The notes below the pieces were generated by a model. The model was not told the DNA's origin, did not search any database, and saw nothing but the letters and a program-made list of their open reading frames with translations. DNA of 59,741 nucleotides from Acidobacteriota bacterium (GTDB lineage Bacteria > Acidobacteriota > Blastocatellia > UBA7656): positions 1 to 59,741 of the forward strand of contig JBFMDH010000042.1 in the NCBI GenBank assembly GCA_040754075.1. The letters are read 5' to 3'. How positions within the stretch are numbered: the first letter of the stretch is position 1; each line of letters begins with the position of its first letter. A program made the position numbers and the translations under genes. Below are positions 47,049-54,984 of this stretch, piece by piece.

Positions 47049-47993
47049 ATGAAAGTTCACCGCATTATCGTGCCGACGCCATTTTATGTGGGTCCGGTTA
47101 ATGTCTATCTGATTCAGGAAGACCCGCTCACCTTGATTGATGTCGGGCCGCGTAGTGATGAATCCTTAAAAGCCTTACGCGACGGGCTATTTCGATTGGG
47201 TCACAAATTATCGGATATTCAACGGATTATTATTTCTCACGCGCACGCCGACCATTATGGTTTGGCGCGCACGGTGGCGGAAGAAAGCGGCGCGACAATC
47301 CATGTACATTCGTGGGATGCGCCGGCGGTGTTGGCTACCGCGAATTTTGCTGCCTACCGAAACCTGTTAAGCGTTGCAGGGGTTCCCGAAGCAACCATCG
47401 AGAGAGTTGAAGCGGGACAGGCTAAATTTTTAGGTTGGGTTGATCAAATTGATGCGGTTGAAACCCTTGAAGACGAAGACGAAATTCTATTTGAAAAAGG
47501 CAGCCTGACCGTCGTCCACACGCCCGGTCATACACCCGGTTCGATTTGTTTGGCAAGAATGGGTAATCGGGAAATTTTCGCTTCCGACACAGTGCTGAAA
47601 AATATCACTCCCAACCCGGTTTTAAGCCCTGACCCGATTGATGAGAGGAAACGCTTTCAATCGTTGGGAGAATATCTGGTTTCAATGGCGCGACTCCGTT
47701 CGTTATCACCGACCTTGCTGCGAGGAGGACACGGCGATGATGTGACCGATTATGATGAACATTTTCATCGCCTCTATCGCTTTACCCAACTCAGACAAAA
47801 TAAACTTCTCGGACTGATTCCCAAAAGCGGCACAACCGCCTGGGAGGCTGCTGAAAAACTATTTCCCGATGCCAAAGGCTATCACAAATACCTTGCCTTA
47901 TCGGAAACTGTAGCCCATCTCGATTTCGCGGTTTCCGACCAAAAACTGACCTTACAAACCCACGATGCCAAAGATTATTACTTTCACGTTTAG
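47049..47993 (+). CDS. MBL-fold metallo-hydrolase (glyoxalase-II-like)
   Basis: A 314-residue metallo-beta-lactamase-fold enzyme. The zinc motif is SHAHADHYG (HxHxDH), with further ligands in VHTPGHTPGS and FASDTVL, and a C-terminal HGDDVTDYDEHFHR. The C-terminal third resembles a DNA-binding-like winged helix tail of the LACTB2/RBN type. Start at ATG 47049 is taken because MKVHRIIVPTPFYVGPVNVYLI is the expected beginning; the codon abuts a heptad repeat and lacks a ribosome-binding site. It lies between fadE and a ligase gene and may be part of the same metabolic block. Confidence 0.85.
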   Translation: MKVHRIIVPTPFYVGPVNVYLIQEDPLTLIDVGPRSDESLKALRDGLFRLGHKLSDIQRIIISHAHADHYGLARTVAEESGATIHVHSWDAPAVLATANFAAYRNLLSVAGVPEATIERVEAGQAKFLGWVDQIDAVETLEDEDEILFEKGSLTVVHTPGHTPGSICLARMGNREIFASDTVLKNITPNPVLSPDPIDERKRFQSLGEYLVSMARLRSLSPTLLRGGHGDDVTDYDEHFHRLYRFTQLRQNKLLGLIPKSGTTAWEAAEKLFPDAKGYHKYLALSETVAHLDFAVSDQKLTLQTHDAKDYYFHV

Positions 47994-48086
47994 ATTGGAA
48001 TTTCGTCGTTGACATCTCTCTGACAACATCTCGCTTCTGTATGAATTGAGTTGCGTGGCGCGAAGGGCGAATTGTTTGGGTGAATT

Positions 48087-48114
48087 TGATGGATGATATG
48101 GTCTGTCATATAAT
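48087..48114 (+). promoter_or_regulatory. Candidate promoter, possibly giving leaderless mRNA
   Basis: TATAAT (48109-48114) with TTGATG (48087-48092) 16 bases upstream. The expected transcription start is about 48120-48122, within 3 bases of ATG 48123. No ribosome-binding site is seen, consistent with a leaderless transcript. Confidence 0.5.
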
Positions 48115-48122
48115 CGGCGGCG

Positions 48123-49655
48123 ATGACTGATGCGGCTATCAACCTGACCCACTATTTTTTTAGTGAAACTAAAAATCAAAACCTTCAAAACCGGATTGCG
48201 ATTGAATATCGAAGCCAGAAAATAACCTACGGCGAATTGACTGAAGCCATCGGTTCCGCAGGTGAGTTTTTACTCGGAAAAGGAATTCTTCCGGGGGATC
48301 GGGTGGGATTATGGCTGCATGATTCTCCTGATTTCATCGTTTTCTTTTTAGCCGTCATCTCCATTGATGCGATAGCCATTCCGATAAATACCTACATTCC
48401 GGCAAAAGAAATTGAATTTATTCTAAAAGATGCAGGCGTGAGATTCCTAATCGCCCATCATGACTTAATCGTTAAGGGAATTGACACGCTGTCGGGGAGC
48501 CTTGAAGTTTTGAGTCTGGATGTGAATCAATCCGTCAGTTTTGCCCGGTCGCTTCAACTTGAACAGCCAGTAAAACATCAAGGATTTCAAGGTCAATCGA
48601 AACCTGAAAATCCGGCATTTATTCTTTATACATCCGGCAGCACAGGGACGCCCAAGGGGGCGATTCATCGGCAGCGTGATGTGATTTTTACGATAGAAAC
48701 CTATGCGAAAAACATTTTACGATTGACTGAAAACGATAAAATATTTTCTTCCTCTCGCCTCTACTTTGCCTATGGATTAGGAAACAGCCTGTCATTTCCA
48801 TTAGGAGCCGGATGCACCGTGATACTTGAACCTGAGCGTCCAACGCCACCCCTGATTGCCAAGATATTCAAGCAACAACAGCCGACGGTGTTTTTTGGCG
48901 TGCCTGCGGTGTATCGCGCCCTACTGGATTTTCATCAATCTATTGAGCGATTGAATGTCGCTAATATTCGATTATGGGTCTCTGCCGGTGAGGCGCTGCC
49001 CGCCGCAATTTTCCACGAATGGAAACATGAGTTTGGTATGGAAATTCTTGATGGGATTGGTTCGACGGAAATGCTCCACATCTTTATCTCGAATCATCCA
49101 GGCAAGGCGCGCGCCGGTTCGAGTGGACAGGTCGTCAGTGGTTACGAAGCCAAACTGGTTGATGAACAGGGTAATGAATTGGCAGGCGAAGGGACGGGGA
49201 ATCTCTATGTGAAAGGCGATAGCGCGATGCTCGGATATTGGCAACGCGAGGGTTTGACCGGACAGGTTATTCAGGATGATTGGGTAAAAACCGGCGATGT
49301 TTATCGTCGGGATAATGAAAATTACTTTTACCATATCGGACGAACCGACGATTGTTTTAAGGTGAAAGGGTTGTGGGTTTCACCGATAGAGGTGGAATCG
49401 GCGCTTTTAGAGCATCCGGCGATTGTGGAAGCTGCGGTTATCGCAGGCACGACCGCAACGGGATTGGCAACTGCAAAAGCTTTTTTAGTCATCCGAAAAG
49501 AGCAAGCGGAAATTCTAACAGCGGATGAAATCATTTCTTTTATGTGTGACCGATTGCCGACTTACAAAATTCCTACGGCGTATGAATTTATTGACGAAAT
49601 GCCACGAACCACAACCGGAAAGGTTCAACGATTTAAGTTGAGAAAGTTGGACTAA
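48123..49655 (+). CDS. Benzoate-CoA-ligase-family acyl-CoA synthetase
   Basis: A 510-residue AMP-binding ligase of the benzoate-CoA ligase family. Motifs: FILYTSGSTGTPKGAIH, SSRLYFAYGLGNSLSFPLGAGC (substrate-binding region of aryl-CoA ligases), FFGVPAVYRALL, VSAGEALPAAIF, DGIGSTEMLHIFISN, DDWVKTGDVYRRD, YFYHIGRTDDCFKVKGLWVSPIEVES and the C-terminal lysine region TTTGKVQRFKLRKL. All catalytic motifs are intact, in contrast to the decayed ligase at 28.1 kb. Aryl-CoA or small acyl substrates are possible; the exact one is unknown. Confidence 0.9.
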   Translation: MTDAAINLTHYFFSETKNQNLQNRIAIEYRSQKITYGELTEAIGSAGEFLLGKGILPGDRVGLWLHDSPDFIVFFLAVISIDAIAIPINTYIPAKEIEFILKDAGVRFLIAHHDLIVKGIDTLSGSLEVLSLDVNQSVSFARSLQLEQPVKHQGFQGQSKPENPAFILYTSGSTGTPKGAIHRQRDVIFTIETYAKNILRLTENDKIFSSSRLYFAYGLGNSLSFPLGAGCTVILEPERPTPPLIAKIFKQQQPTVFFGVPAVYRALLDFHQSIERLNVANIRLWVSAGEALPAAIFHEWKHEFGMEILDGIGSTEMLHIFISNHPGKARAGSSGQVVSGYEAKLVDEQGNELAGEGTGNLYVKGDSAMLGYWQREGLTGQVIQDDWVKTGDVYRRDNENYFYHIGRTDDCFKVKGLWVSPIEVESALLEHPAIVEAAVIAGTTATGLATAKAFLVIRKEQAEILTADEIISFMCDRLPTYKIPTAYEFIDEMPRTTTGKVQRFKLRKLD

Positions 49656-49689
49656 AGTTAAGGGACGGGTTCGCGACTTGGAGGAATGA

Positions 49690-50700
49690 ATGTCAAAACG
49701 ATTTTTATTTTATACCACCCTTAAAAAACCGCTTGGGGATTTAAGGGGGGGTATCATCTTGGTAACCAGCATGGTTTTATTTGCCATTTCGATAGCCGCT
49801 CAGCAAGGGTGGACGAAAATTTCTTCATTAAAACAAAACGATCAACCGGCGACGATTAATGCGGTTTTCTACGATGGCGACAATCTGTGGTTAGTTGGAG
49901 CCGATGGACTGGTGATGCGGTCTACGGATGACGGGCGAAACTTCAATGAGGTTGATGTAGGCGTCAAAGAAGGGTTGAATGATGTGTTCGCCCGCAAAGA
50001 TCGGATATGGATTGTCGGAGATGGCGGTTTAATTGTTTCGAGCACGGATAAAGGCAAAAGTTTTTCTAAAACCACTTATGATGCAAATCGAAAAGGGCTA
50101 AGTGTCCCGCAAGATAAAACCCTGGATTTATATTCCGTAGAGTTTGAAAGCAATGATGAAGGATACATTGTTGGCGATGAGGGGTTGATTATTCATACTA
50201 CCGATGGCGGTCGCAATTGGCTTTTTCAAGCGAGTGGAACCAAAGCGCAACTTTTTCATTTGAGTTTTTTAAAAGATGAAGGGTGGATTGTCGGAACCGG
50301 CGGGATGATTCTTCACACCAATGATGGCGGGCAGAGTTGGTATCCGCAACGGTCGGGCGTTGATGTTGACCTGAATCGGGTATTTTTTATCAATGATAAA
50401 GTGGGATTAGTCACCGGAGATAAAGGGACTTTATTGCGAACCGATAGTGCCGGAAGCATCTGGCAGAAAGTCGAAACGGGAATTCAGGAACCGCTTTTTG
50501 GCATCAGTTTTCTCGACAAAAAAACCGGGTGGGTCGTCGGTTATCAGGGCAGAGTCATACGAACTTATGACGCGGGATTGCACTGGGTCGATCAGGTCAG
50601 CAATACAACCATTGATCTGTTTTCAGTGTCCTTCCGGGATAATCATGGTTTTGCTATCGGGCGAGATGGTGTGGTGATGCGATATTTTGAAAAACGGTAA
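49690..50700 (+). CDS. Ycf48-like secreted beta-propeller protein
   Basis: A 336-residue secreted protein with a signal-anchor (about 20-38, IILVTSMVLFAISIAAQ). Six or seven repeats of about 40 residues follow the Ycf48/BNR-like pattern (for example DEGWIVGTGGMILHTNDGGQSWYPQRSG, VGDEGLIIHTTDGGRNWLFQASG), with typical GxxGxIxRTxDGGxxW. Ycf48-like proteins help photosystem assembly in phototrophs, but relatives in non-photosynthetic bacteria have unknown roles. It is followed at 43 bases by a strong terminator. Confidence 0.88.
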   Translation: MSKRFLFYTTLKKPLGDLRGGIILVTSMVLFAISIAAQQGWTKISSLKQNDQPATINAVFYDGDNLWLVGADGLVMRSTDDGRNFNEVDVGVKEGLNDVFARKDRIWIVGDGGLIVSSTDKGKSFSKTTYDANRKGLSVPQDKTLDLYSVEFESNDEGYIVGDEGLIIHTTDGGRNWLFQASGTKAQLFHLSFLKDEGWIVGTGGMILHTNDGGQSWYPQRSGVDVDLNRVFFINDKVGLVTGDKGTLLRTDSAGSIWQKVETGIQEPLFGISFLDKKTGWVVGYQGRVIRTYDAGLHWVDQVSNTTIDLFSVSFRDNHGFAIGRDGVVMRYFEKR

Positions 50701-50743
50701 ATAGCGATTAACTCATAAAATTAAATTGCCGATTAAGACTGGT

Positions 50744-50774
50744 AAAAAAAGGCTCCAACTTGGAGCCTTTTTTA
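50744..50774 (+). terminator. Rho-independent terminator after the Ycf48-like gene
   Basis: GGCTCCA (50751-50757) pairs with TGGAGCC (50761-50767) around ACT, followed by TTTTTT and preceded by a run of A, so it would also work on the other strand. Confidence 0.92.
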
Positions 50775-50900
50775 TTAGTACATAAATCAAAGTGCAAAGC
50801 TGAAATTTCAATTTCGACCACAGAGTATCCAGCCGACTTGAAATATGTGGAAATTTTGTGTTGACCAACTAGGCTTGATTTTGATATTTTCACAACCTCA

Positions 50901-51007
50901 CTTACAAACTGTAAGTTTAGTTAGTCCTATGGTTTGAAAAAAACAGGCTTCCCCCTGAGGCAATGTGGATAGGCATTATCCATATAATTCGGATAAGAAA
51001 ATCCGAA
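50901..51007 (+). promoter_or_regulatory. Promoter and palindrome cluster upstream of the sigma-54 activator
   Basis: This stretch is the informative part of the 353-base gap before the sigma-54 activator. CTTACA-AAC-TGTAAG (50901-50915) is a short palindrome. A perfect TATAAT (50983-50988) has no good -35. It is bracketed by two adjoining hairpins: 50963-50985 (ATGTGGATA-GGCAT-TATCCATAT, one G-U) and 50988-51007 (TTCGGAT-AAGAAA-ATCCGAA). A third, overlapping palindrome is TTATCC-N9-GGATAA (50976-50996). GGAT and ATCC alternate four times, so repressor binding or an attenuator is plausible. The rest, 50775-50900, shows nothing clear. Confidence 0.55.
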
Positions 51008-51053
51008 GGTAGGTCAAAACACAATCGTTGATTTGAAATTTTAAGTGATAACT

Positions 51054-54000
51054 ATGTATCAACCTCTGTTTGCTCGATCACTTTCATCAAGTGAAAAAGA
51101 GGCGCTTTTGGAATGCACGGCTTCAAGGGTTCGCGAAGAGTCACAGCGCGCAGAGGTCATCCTTTTATCTTCTCAAGGTAAAACAATTGGCGAAATCAGT
51201 GATTTTTTAGGATTTCACCCGACGAATATTAAAAAGTGGATACGCAATTTTAATGAAAACGGCGTTGAAGGAATAGCGGTTAAAAAGCGTGGGCCACAGG
51301 GTGGACCCAGACCCTCGTTTACCCGTCAACAAGTTAAGGAGATCATCAAACTTGCCAAATCCACCCCGGCAACCTTCGGGTTGAATTACAAAGAGTGGAC
51401 GCCGCAAAAACTAGCCGATTTTGCGGTGTCCAAGGGCATTGTCGAACGCATCAGTCACGTGACGGTTCGGCAATTGCTGAAAAAAGAATTATTAACTGAA
51501 CAGCAGGAAAAATCCCCAAACGAGAAAGATTCAGTGAGCCAAAACCATTCCAACACTGCCGTCGCATCACATTTTCAATATGGAATCGCTTCATTAAAAA
51601 ATTCGGAATATGAAAAGGCGGTTGCCCATTTCCAGGTTGCTCTGGAAGAAGGAATTATCGAATTAGAGGATGAAGCCAATATCCGTTGTTTACTCAGTCA
51701 GGCGCTCGAAGAGTTGAGCCGCTATGAAGAAGCCCATACGGCGATTCGCAAATTTGAAGACCCCAAATTATTAACCCATCTTTCGCCGCAAAACCGCGCC
51801 CGCGTCCGTCTGCGCATCGGTTGGGCTGAGAGTTGGCTCGGTAATTATCCTGAGGCCATTGCCGCCTTTAATGAAGCCAAAAAAATATTTCTGGATTTAC
51901 AAATTGATGCGGGGGTGAGCGAAGCGCATTACGCCATCGGTCGAACCTACATTGAGATTAACGAATTGCGTATCGCTCGTGACCACCTGTTGACCGCCAT
52001 CAGTTTTCAACGAAAACTGATTGATAAAGAGTTATTAGCCAGAATTTATTCGCGCCTCGGAACCATTGATTTTGCAGAAGGCTCGTTTGCGAGTATGAAG
52101 GAAAACCTGCTCAAAGCTTTGGGCTATGTCGATGGGTCAACCAATCACAATTTAATCGGCATGATTTATCTCAATCTCGGGGCGGCTTTTCTGGATGATT
52201 ATGTCATCGAGCAGGACAAGGTCGCGAAAGAGAAAAAACGCGCGGTTGAATATTTAGAGCTTGCCGTCAGTTATCTGGAAAAGGGAGGGCACAAAGATTA
52301 CCTCGCCCTCGCCTATAACAATCTTGGAGATAATTTACGCGCCAGCGGGTTTTGGGATAAGGCGACAACCAGTTTACGAAAAGCCATAGAGGTTGCGCAG
52401 ACCTATGCGAAGCCCAATTATGAAGCGACCGCCCGATTGACGCTTTCGGAATTGCTTTGCGATAAGGGCGAATTTGACGAAGCCGAAGAGCATTTGCGCA
52501 AAGGCTTGTCGTTGATTGGCAAGGATGAAAATAAATGGCTGGAGAGTAATGCTCTGAGGCTGTTGGCGAATGTTCAAAAAGGCAAAGGTCAAATCGACGC
52601 GGGATTACATTTGCTCAATGATTCGTTACAGCTATCGACATCCATCGGTGATCTGCATGGGGTGGCGCTGTCGCAAATCGCGCTGGCGGAATGTTATTTC
52701 CTTCAGAAAAATTTCGACCAATCTAGGGAGTATCTGGAACTGGCACAGGGGCGATTGAAAGAAGAAAAGTCGTTATATATGTCGGGATTGGTGCAACGAT
52801 TAATCGGGCAACTGGAATCCGAAGCGCAACGCTTTGCCGAAGCCAAACAACATATCGCCCAAAGCATCTCGGTTTTTACAACTACAGATGTCCCCTATGA
52901 ATTGGCAAGAAGTCATTATGAGATGGGGCGGTTATTAAAACGCTCGAATGATATAAAAGGGGCACAAGGTCATTGGGTGCAGGCAAAAGAGATATTTGAA
53001 CGTCTGGGAGCCAAACCCGATATTATTGCCACCAATAAAAAACTGGCGGCGGTCACGAAGACCGCAGTTGATGAGCCGAAAATTTTTCACACCATTCTCC
53101 CCAATGATGTTTTGTTGATGCAAAGATTGATTGAGGCATCGGCTTCGAGCGAATTACTGGTTAGAGAATTAGCAGCAATTATTTATGATAACTTTCCGGT
53201 GACCGGCGTTATCGTCTCTAAATTTGTCGATAATCTGGATGTCGAACCACTCTCGTTTCAGGGCGTGACCCGTGGCGAATTGGATGCCTTATTATCCGCT
53301 TTCGACCCCAGAGGCATTGAAAAAGGTGAGCGAGTAAATGACTGGCAAGTGTTTAAAATTTGTGATGATTTGAAATCCCCGGTTTTATTATTTATTCGCG
53401 CCGTAACCGTGCTTGAAAGTGGTCGGTTGATGCCGTTATTGAAACAGGCTGAATTAGGGCTGGAAACCTGTTCATTACGGGTTGCGGCAAGAGGCGGTGT
53501 AACCATTGATGTTGAACAACGGGTGAAAACCGTCATGCCCGGATTTATTGTCGGCAGCGCGCCGATGTTCGATGTGATTGACAAGATTCAAAAAATCCGC
53601 ACGAGTAATGTTACGGTTCTCATTACCGGTGAATCGGGAACCGGCAAAGAGTTGGTGGCGCGATACATTCATGCGGAATCTGCCAGAGCGCGAGCCATTT
53701 TTTTACCGTTTAATTGTACGGCAACCCCGAAAGAAATTATCGACAGCCAGTTATTCGGACACCGTCGAGGTGCCTTTACCGGCGCCACCGATAATTATCC
53801 GGGAATTATTCGGGCTGCCGATAGCGGCACCCTTTTTCTCGATGAAATCGGTGACCTGTCGCTGGAAGTTCAGCCTAAGTTAATGCGATTTCTTCAGGAA
53901 TCGGAAATCCAACCCTTAGGGGAAACCCGACCTATTCGCGTGGATGTTCGGGTGCTGGCGGCTACCAATACTGAGCTTGAAAGAGCCGTCGATGATGGAA

Positions 54001-54593
54001 GATTTCGCGCTGACCTCTTTCATCGATTGAACATCATCCGCATCCACGTGCCGCCGTTGAGAGAGCGACGAGAGGAGGTTCCCATCCTTGCGTCACACTT
54101 TTTGGAGCACTTTGCCTCACGGTCAGGTAAACCGGGTATCAGGCTAACTCAAGATGCCATCGATGCCTTAACAGCTTATGATTGGCCGGGAAATGTTCGC
54201 CAATTGAGAAACGAAGTTGAGCGATCAGTGGCTTATGCCTATGAAGGTTCGATGATTTCTGTCGATGACTTGTCGGCGGAAGTATCTTCACCTAAACGTC
54301 ACCAGTTTAGAGGGCAAACTCCTAAATCCGAGGAACTCAATTTGAGCGTTAATATCCCGAAAAAAGAGGAGAGACGGGAACCGGTTGAGCCAAACAGTAA
54401 TGGTTTTGACTGGTCGCCAGGCGGGACGTTGAAATTAAAAGAGGTGACCGCAAAACTGGAGAAAAAAATCATTCAAACGGCGTTGGATAAAAATAAAAAT
54501 AATCTTTCAAAAACCGCGCTCGATTTAGGCTTATCCAGAAGAGGACTGCGATTGAAACTGGTCCAACTGGGAATTTCTAAAGATGAGAATTAA
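51054..54593 (+). CDS. Sigma-54 activator with IS630-like HTH head, TPR and GAF-like parts
   Basis: A 1179-residue transcription activator (start ATG 51054; GTG 51045 is an alternative). Residues about 20-150 resemble the paired HTH head of IS630-type transposases (EISDFLGFHPTNIKKWIRNFNENGVEGI; LNYKEWTPQKLADFAVSKGIVERISHVTVRQLL). About 165-680 are TPR repeats. About 690-830 resemble a GAF-type sensor. The AAA+ core has Walker A GESGTGKE (859-866), GAFTGA (906-911, contact with sigma-54), Walker B LFLDEIGD and the GNVRQLRNEVER region. A Fis-type HTH ends the protein (about 1140-1176). The gene is monocistronic; a -24/-12 promoter lies about 270 bases downstream. Confidence 0.9.
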   Translation: MYQPLFARSLSSSEKEALLECTASRVREESQRAEVILLSSQGKTIGEISDFLGFHPTNIKKWIRNFNENGVEGIAVKKRGPQGGPRPSFTRQQVKEIIKLAKSTPATFGLNYKEWTPQKLADFAVSKGIVERISHVTVRQLLKKELLTEQQEKSPNEKDSVSQNHSNTAVASHFQYGIASLKNSEYEKAVAHFQVALEEGIIELEDEANIRCLLSQALEELSRYEEAHTAIRKFEDPKLLTHLSPQNRARVRLRIGWAESWLGNYPEAIAAFNEAKKIFLDLQIDAGVSEAHYAIGRTYIEINELRIARDHLLTAISFQRKLIDKELLARIYSRLGTIDFAEGSFASMKENLLKALGYVDGSTNHNLIGMIYLNLGAAFLDDYVIEQDKVAKEKKRAVEYLELAVSYLEKGGHKDYLALAYNNLGDNLRASGFWDKATTSLRKAIEVAQTYAKPNYEATARLTLSELLCDKGEFDEAEEHLRKGLSLIGKDENKWLESNALRLLANVQKGKGQIDAGLHLLNDSLQLSTSIGDLHGVALSQIALAECYFLQKNFDQSREYLELAQGRLKEEKSLYMSGLVQRLIGQLESEAQRFAEAKQHIAQSISVFTTTDVPYELARSHYEMGRLLKRSNDIKGAQGHWVQAKEIFERLGAKPDIIATNKKLAAVTKTAVDEPKIFHTILPNDVLLMQRLIEASASSELLVRELAAIIYDNFPVTGVIVSKFVDNLDVEPLSFQGVTRGELDALLSAFDPRGIEKGERVNDWQVFKICDDLKSPVLLFIRAVTVLESGRLMPLLKQAELGLETCSLRVAARGGVTIDVEQRVKTVMPGFIVGSAPMFDVIDKIQKIRTSNVTVLITGESGTGKELVARYIHAESARARAIFLPFNCTATPKEIIDSQLFGHRRGAFTGATDNYPGIIRAADSGTLFLDEIGDLSLEVQPKLMRFLQESEIQPLGETRPIRVDVRVLAATNTELERAVDDGRFRADLFHRLNIIRIHVPPLRERREEVPILASHFLEHFASRSGKPGIRLTQDAIDALTAYDWPGNVRQLRNEVERSVAYAYEGSMISVDDLSAEVSSPKRHQFRGQTPKSEELNLSVNIPKKEERREPVEPNSNGFDWSPGGTLKLKEVTAKLEKKIIQTALDKNKNNLSKTALDLGLSRRGLRLKLVQLGISKDEN

Positions 54594-54672
54594 AAAAGAT
54601 ATTTTCCCCCAAAGCGGTTGACAGTCGCCCAATTTAAAAATATTATCGTGTCTTCAAAATTAGCAAAATAGC

Positions 54673-54749
54673 ATCACCATTTTGCGACCAAATGTGTAAA
54701 TTCAGGTTCCATAGATACGGAGTTATCACCAAAATGGCAACTTTGTATC
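54673..54749. promoter_or_regulatory. Candidate upstream activator-binding site
   Basis: An imperfect palindrome runs from GATAC (54714-54718) to GTATC (54745-54749) with AGTT/AACT half-matches and a CCA-AAA-TGG core. ATCACCA occurs twice in direct orientation at 54673-54679 and 54725-54731, 52 bases apart. It is 120-190 bases upstream of the -24/-12 promoter, where enhancer-binding sites for sigma-54 activators usually lie. The rest of this 376-base gap shows nothing clear. Confidence 0.4.
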
Positions 54750-54866
54750 CATGAAAAACGATGGACTGATTAAACCTGAGCAGTTATCTGAGGGGGAGCA
54801 AGTCCGTAACCTATTTATTTTCAATTGGATTTATTTTCCTTAGAGTTGGTTGAAATATGACTTATT

Positions 54867-54882
54867 TGGCATAGATTGTGCA
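54867..54882 (+). promoter_or_regulatory. Sigma-54 (-24/-12) promoter
   Basis: TGGCAT-AGATT-GTGCA has the invariant GG and GC separated by exactly 10 bases, as in the RpoN consensus TGGCAC-N5-TTGCA. It lies about 100 bases upstream of the secreted-protein start, and just downstream of a sigma-54 activator gene. Confidence 0.7.
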
Positions 54883-54984
54883 AATAGTTGCCGTGGTTCA
54901 GCCTCCATTTGGAAACTGGTTATCTGACAGTTTGGCAATTCAACTTATTCGATTTTTGGAATAACTTAAATGAAGGTAAGAAAA

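Noticed and set aside
51054-51500. Remnant of an IS630 transposase gene
   Set aside because: The frame continues without break into TPR and AAA+ parts and lacks the DDE catalytic domain, so it is a domain of the regulator rather than a separate insertion sequence.
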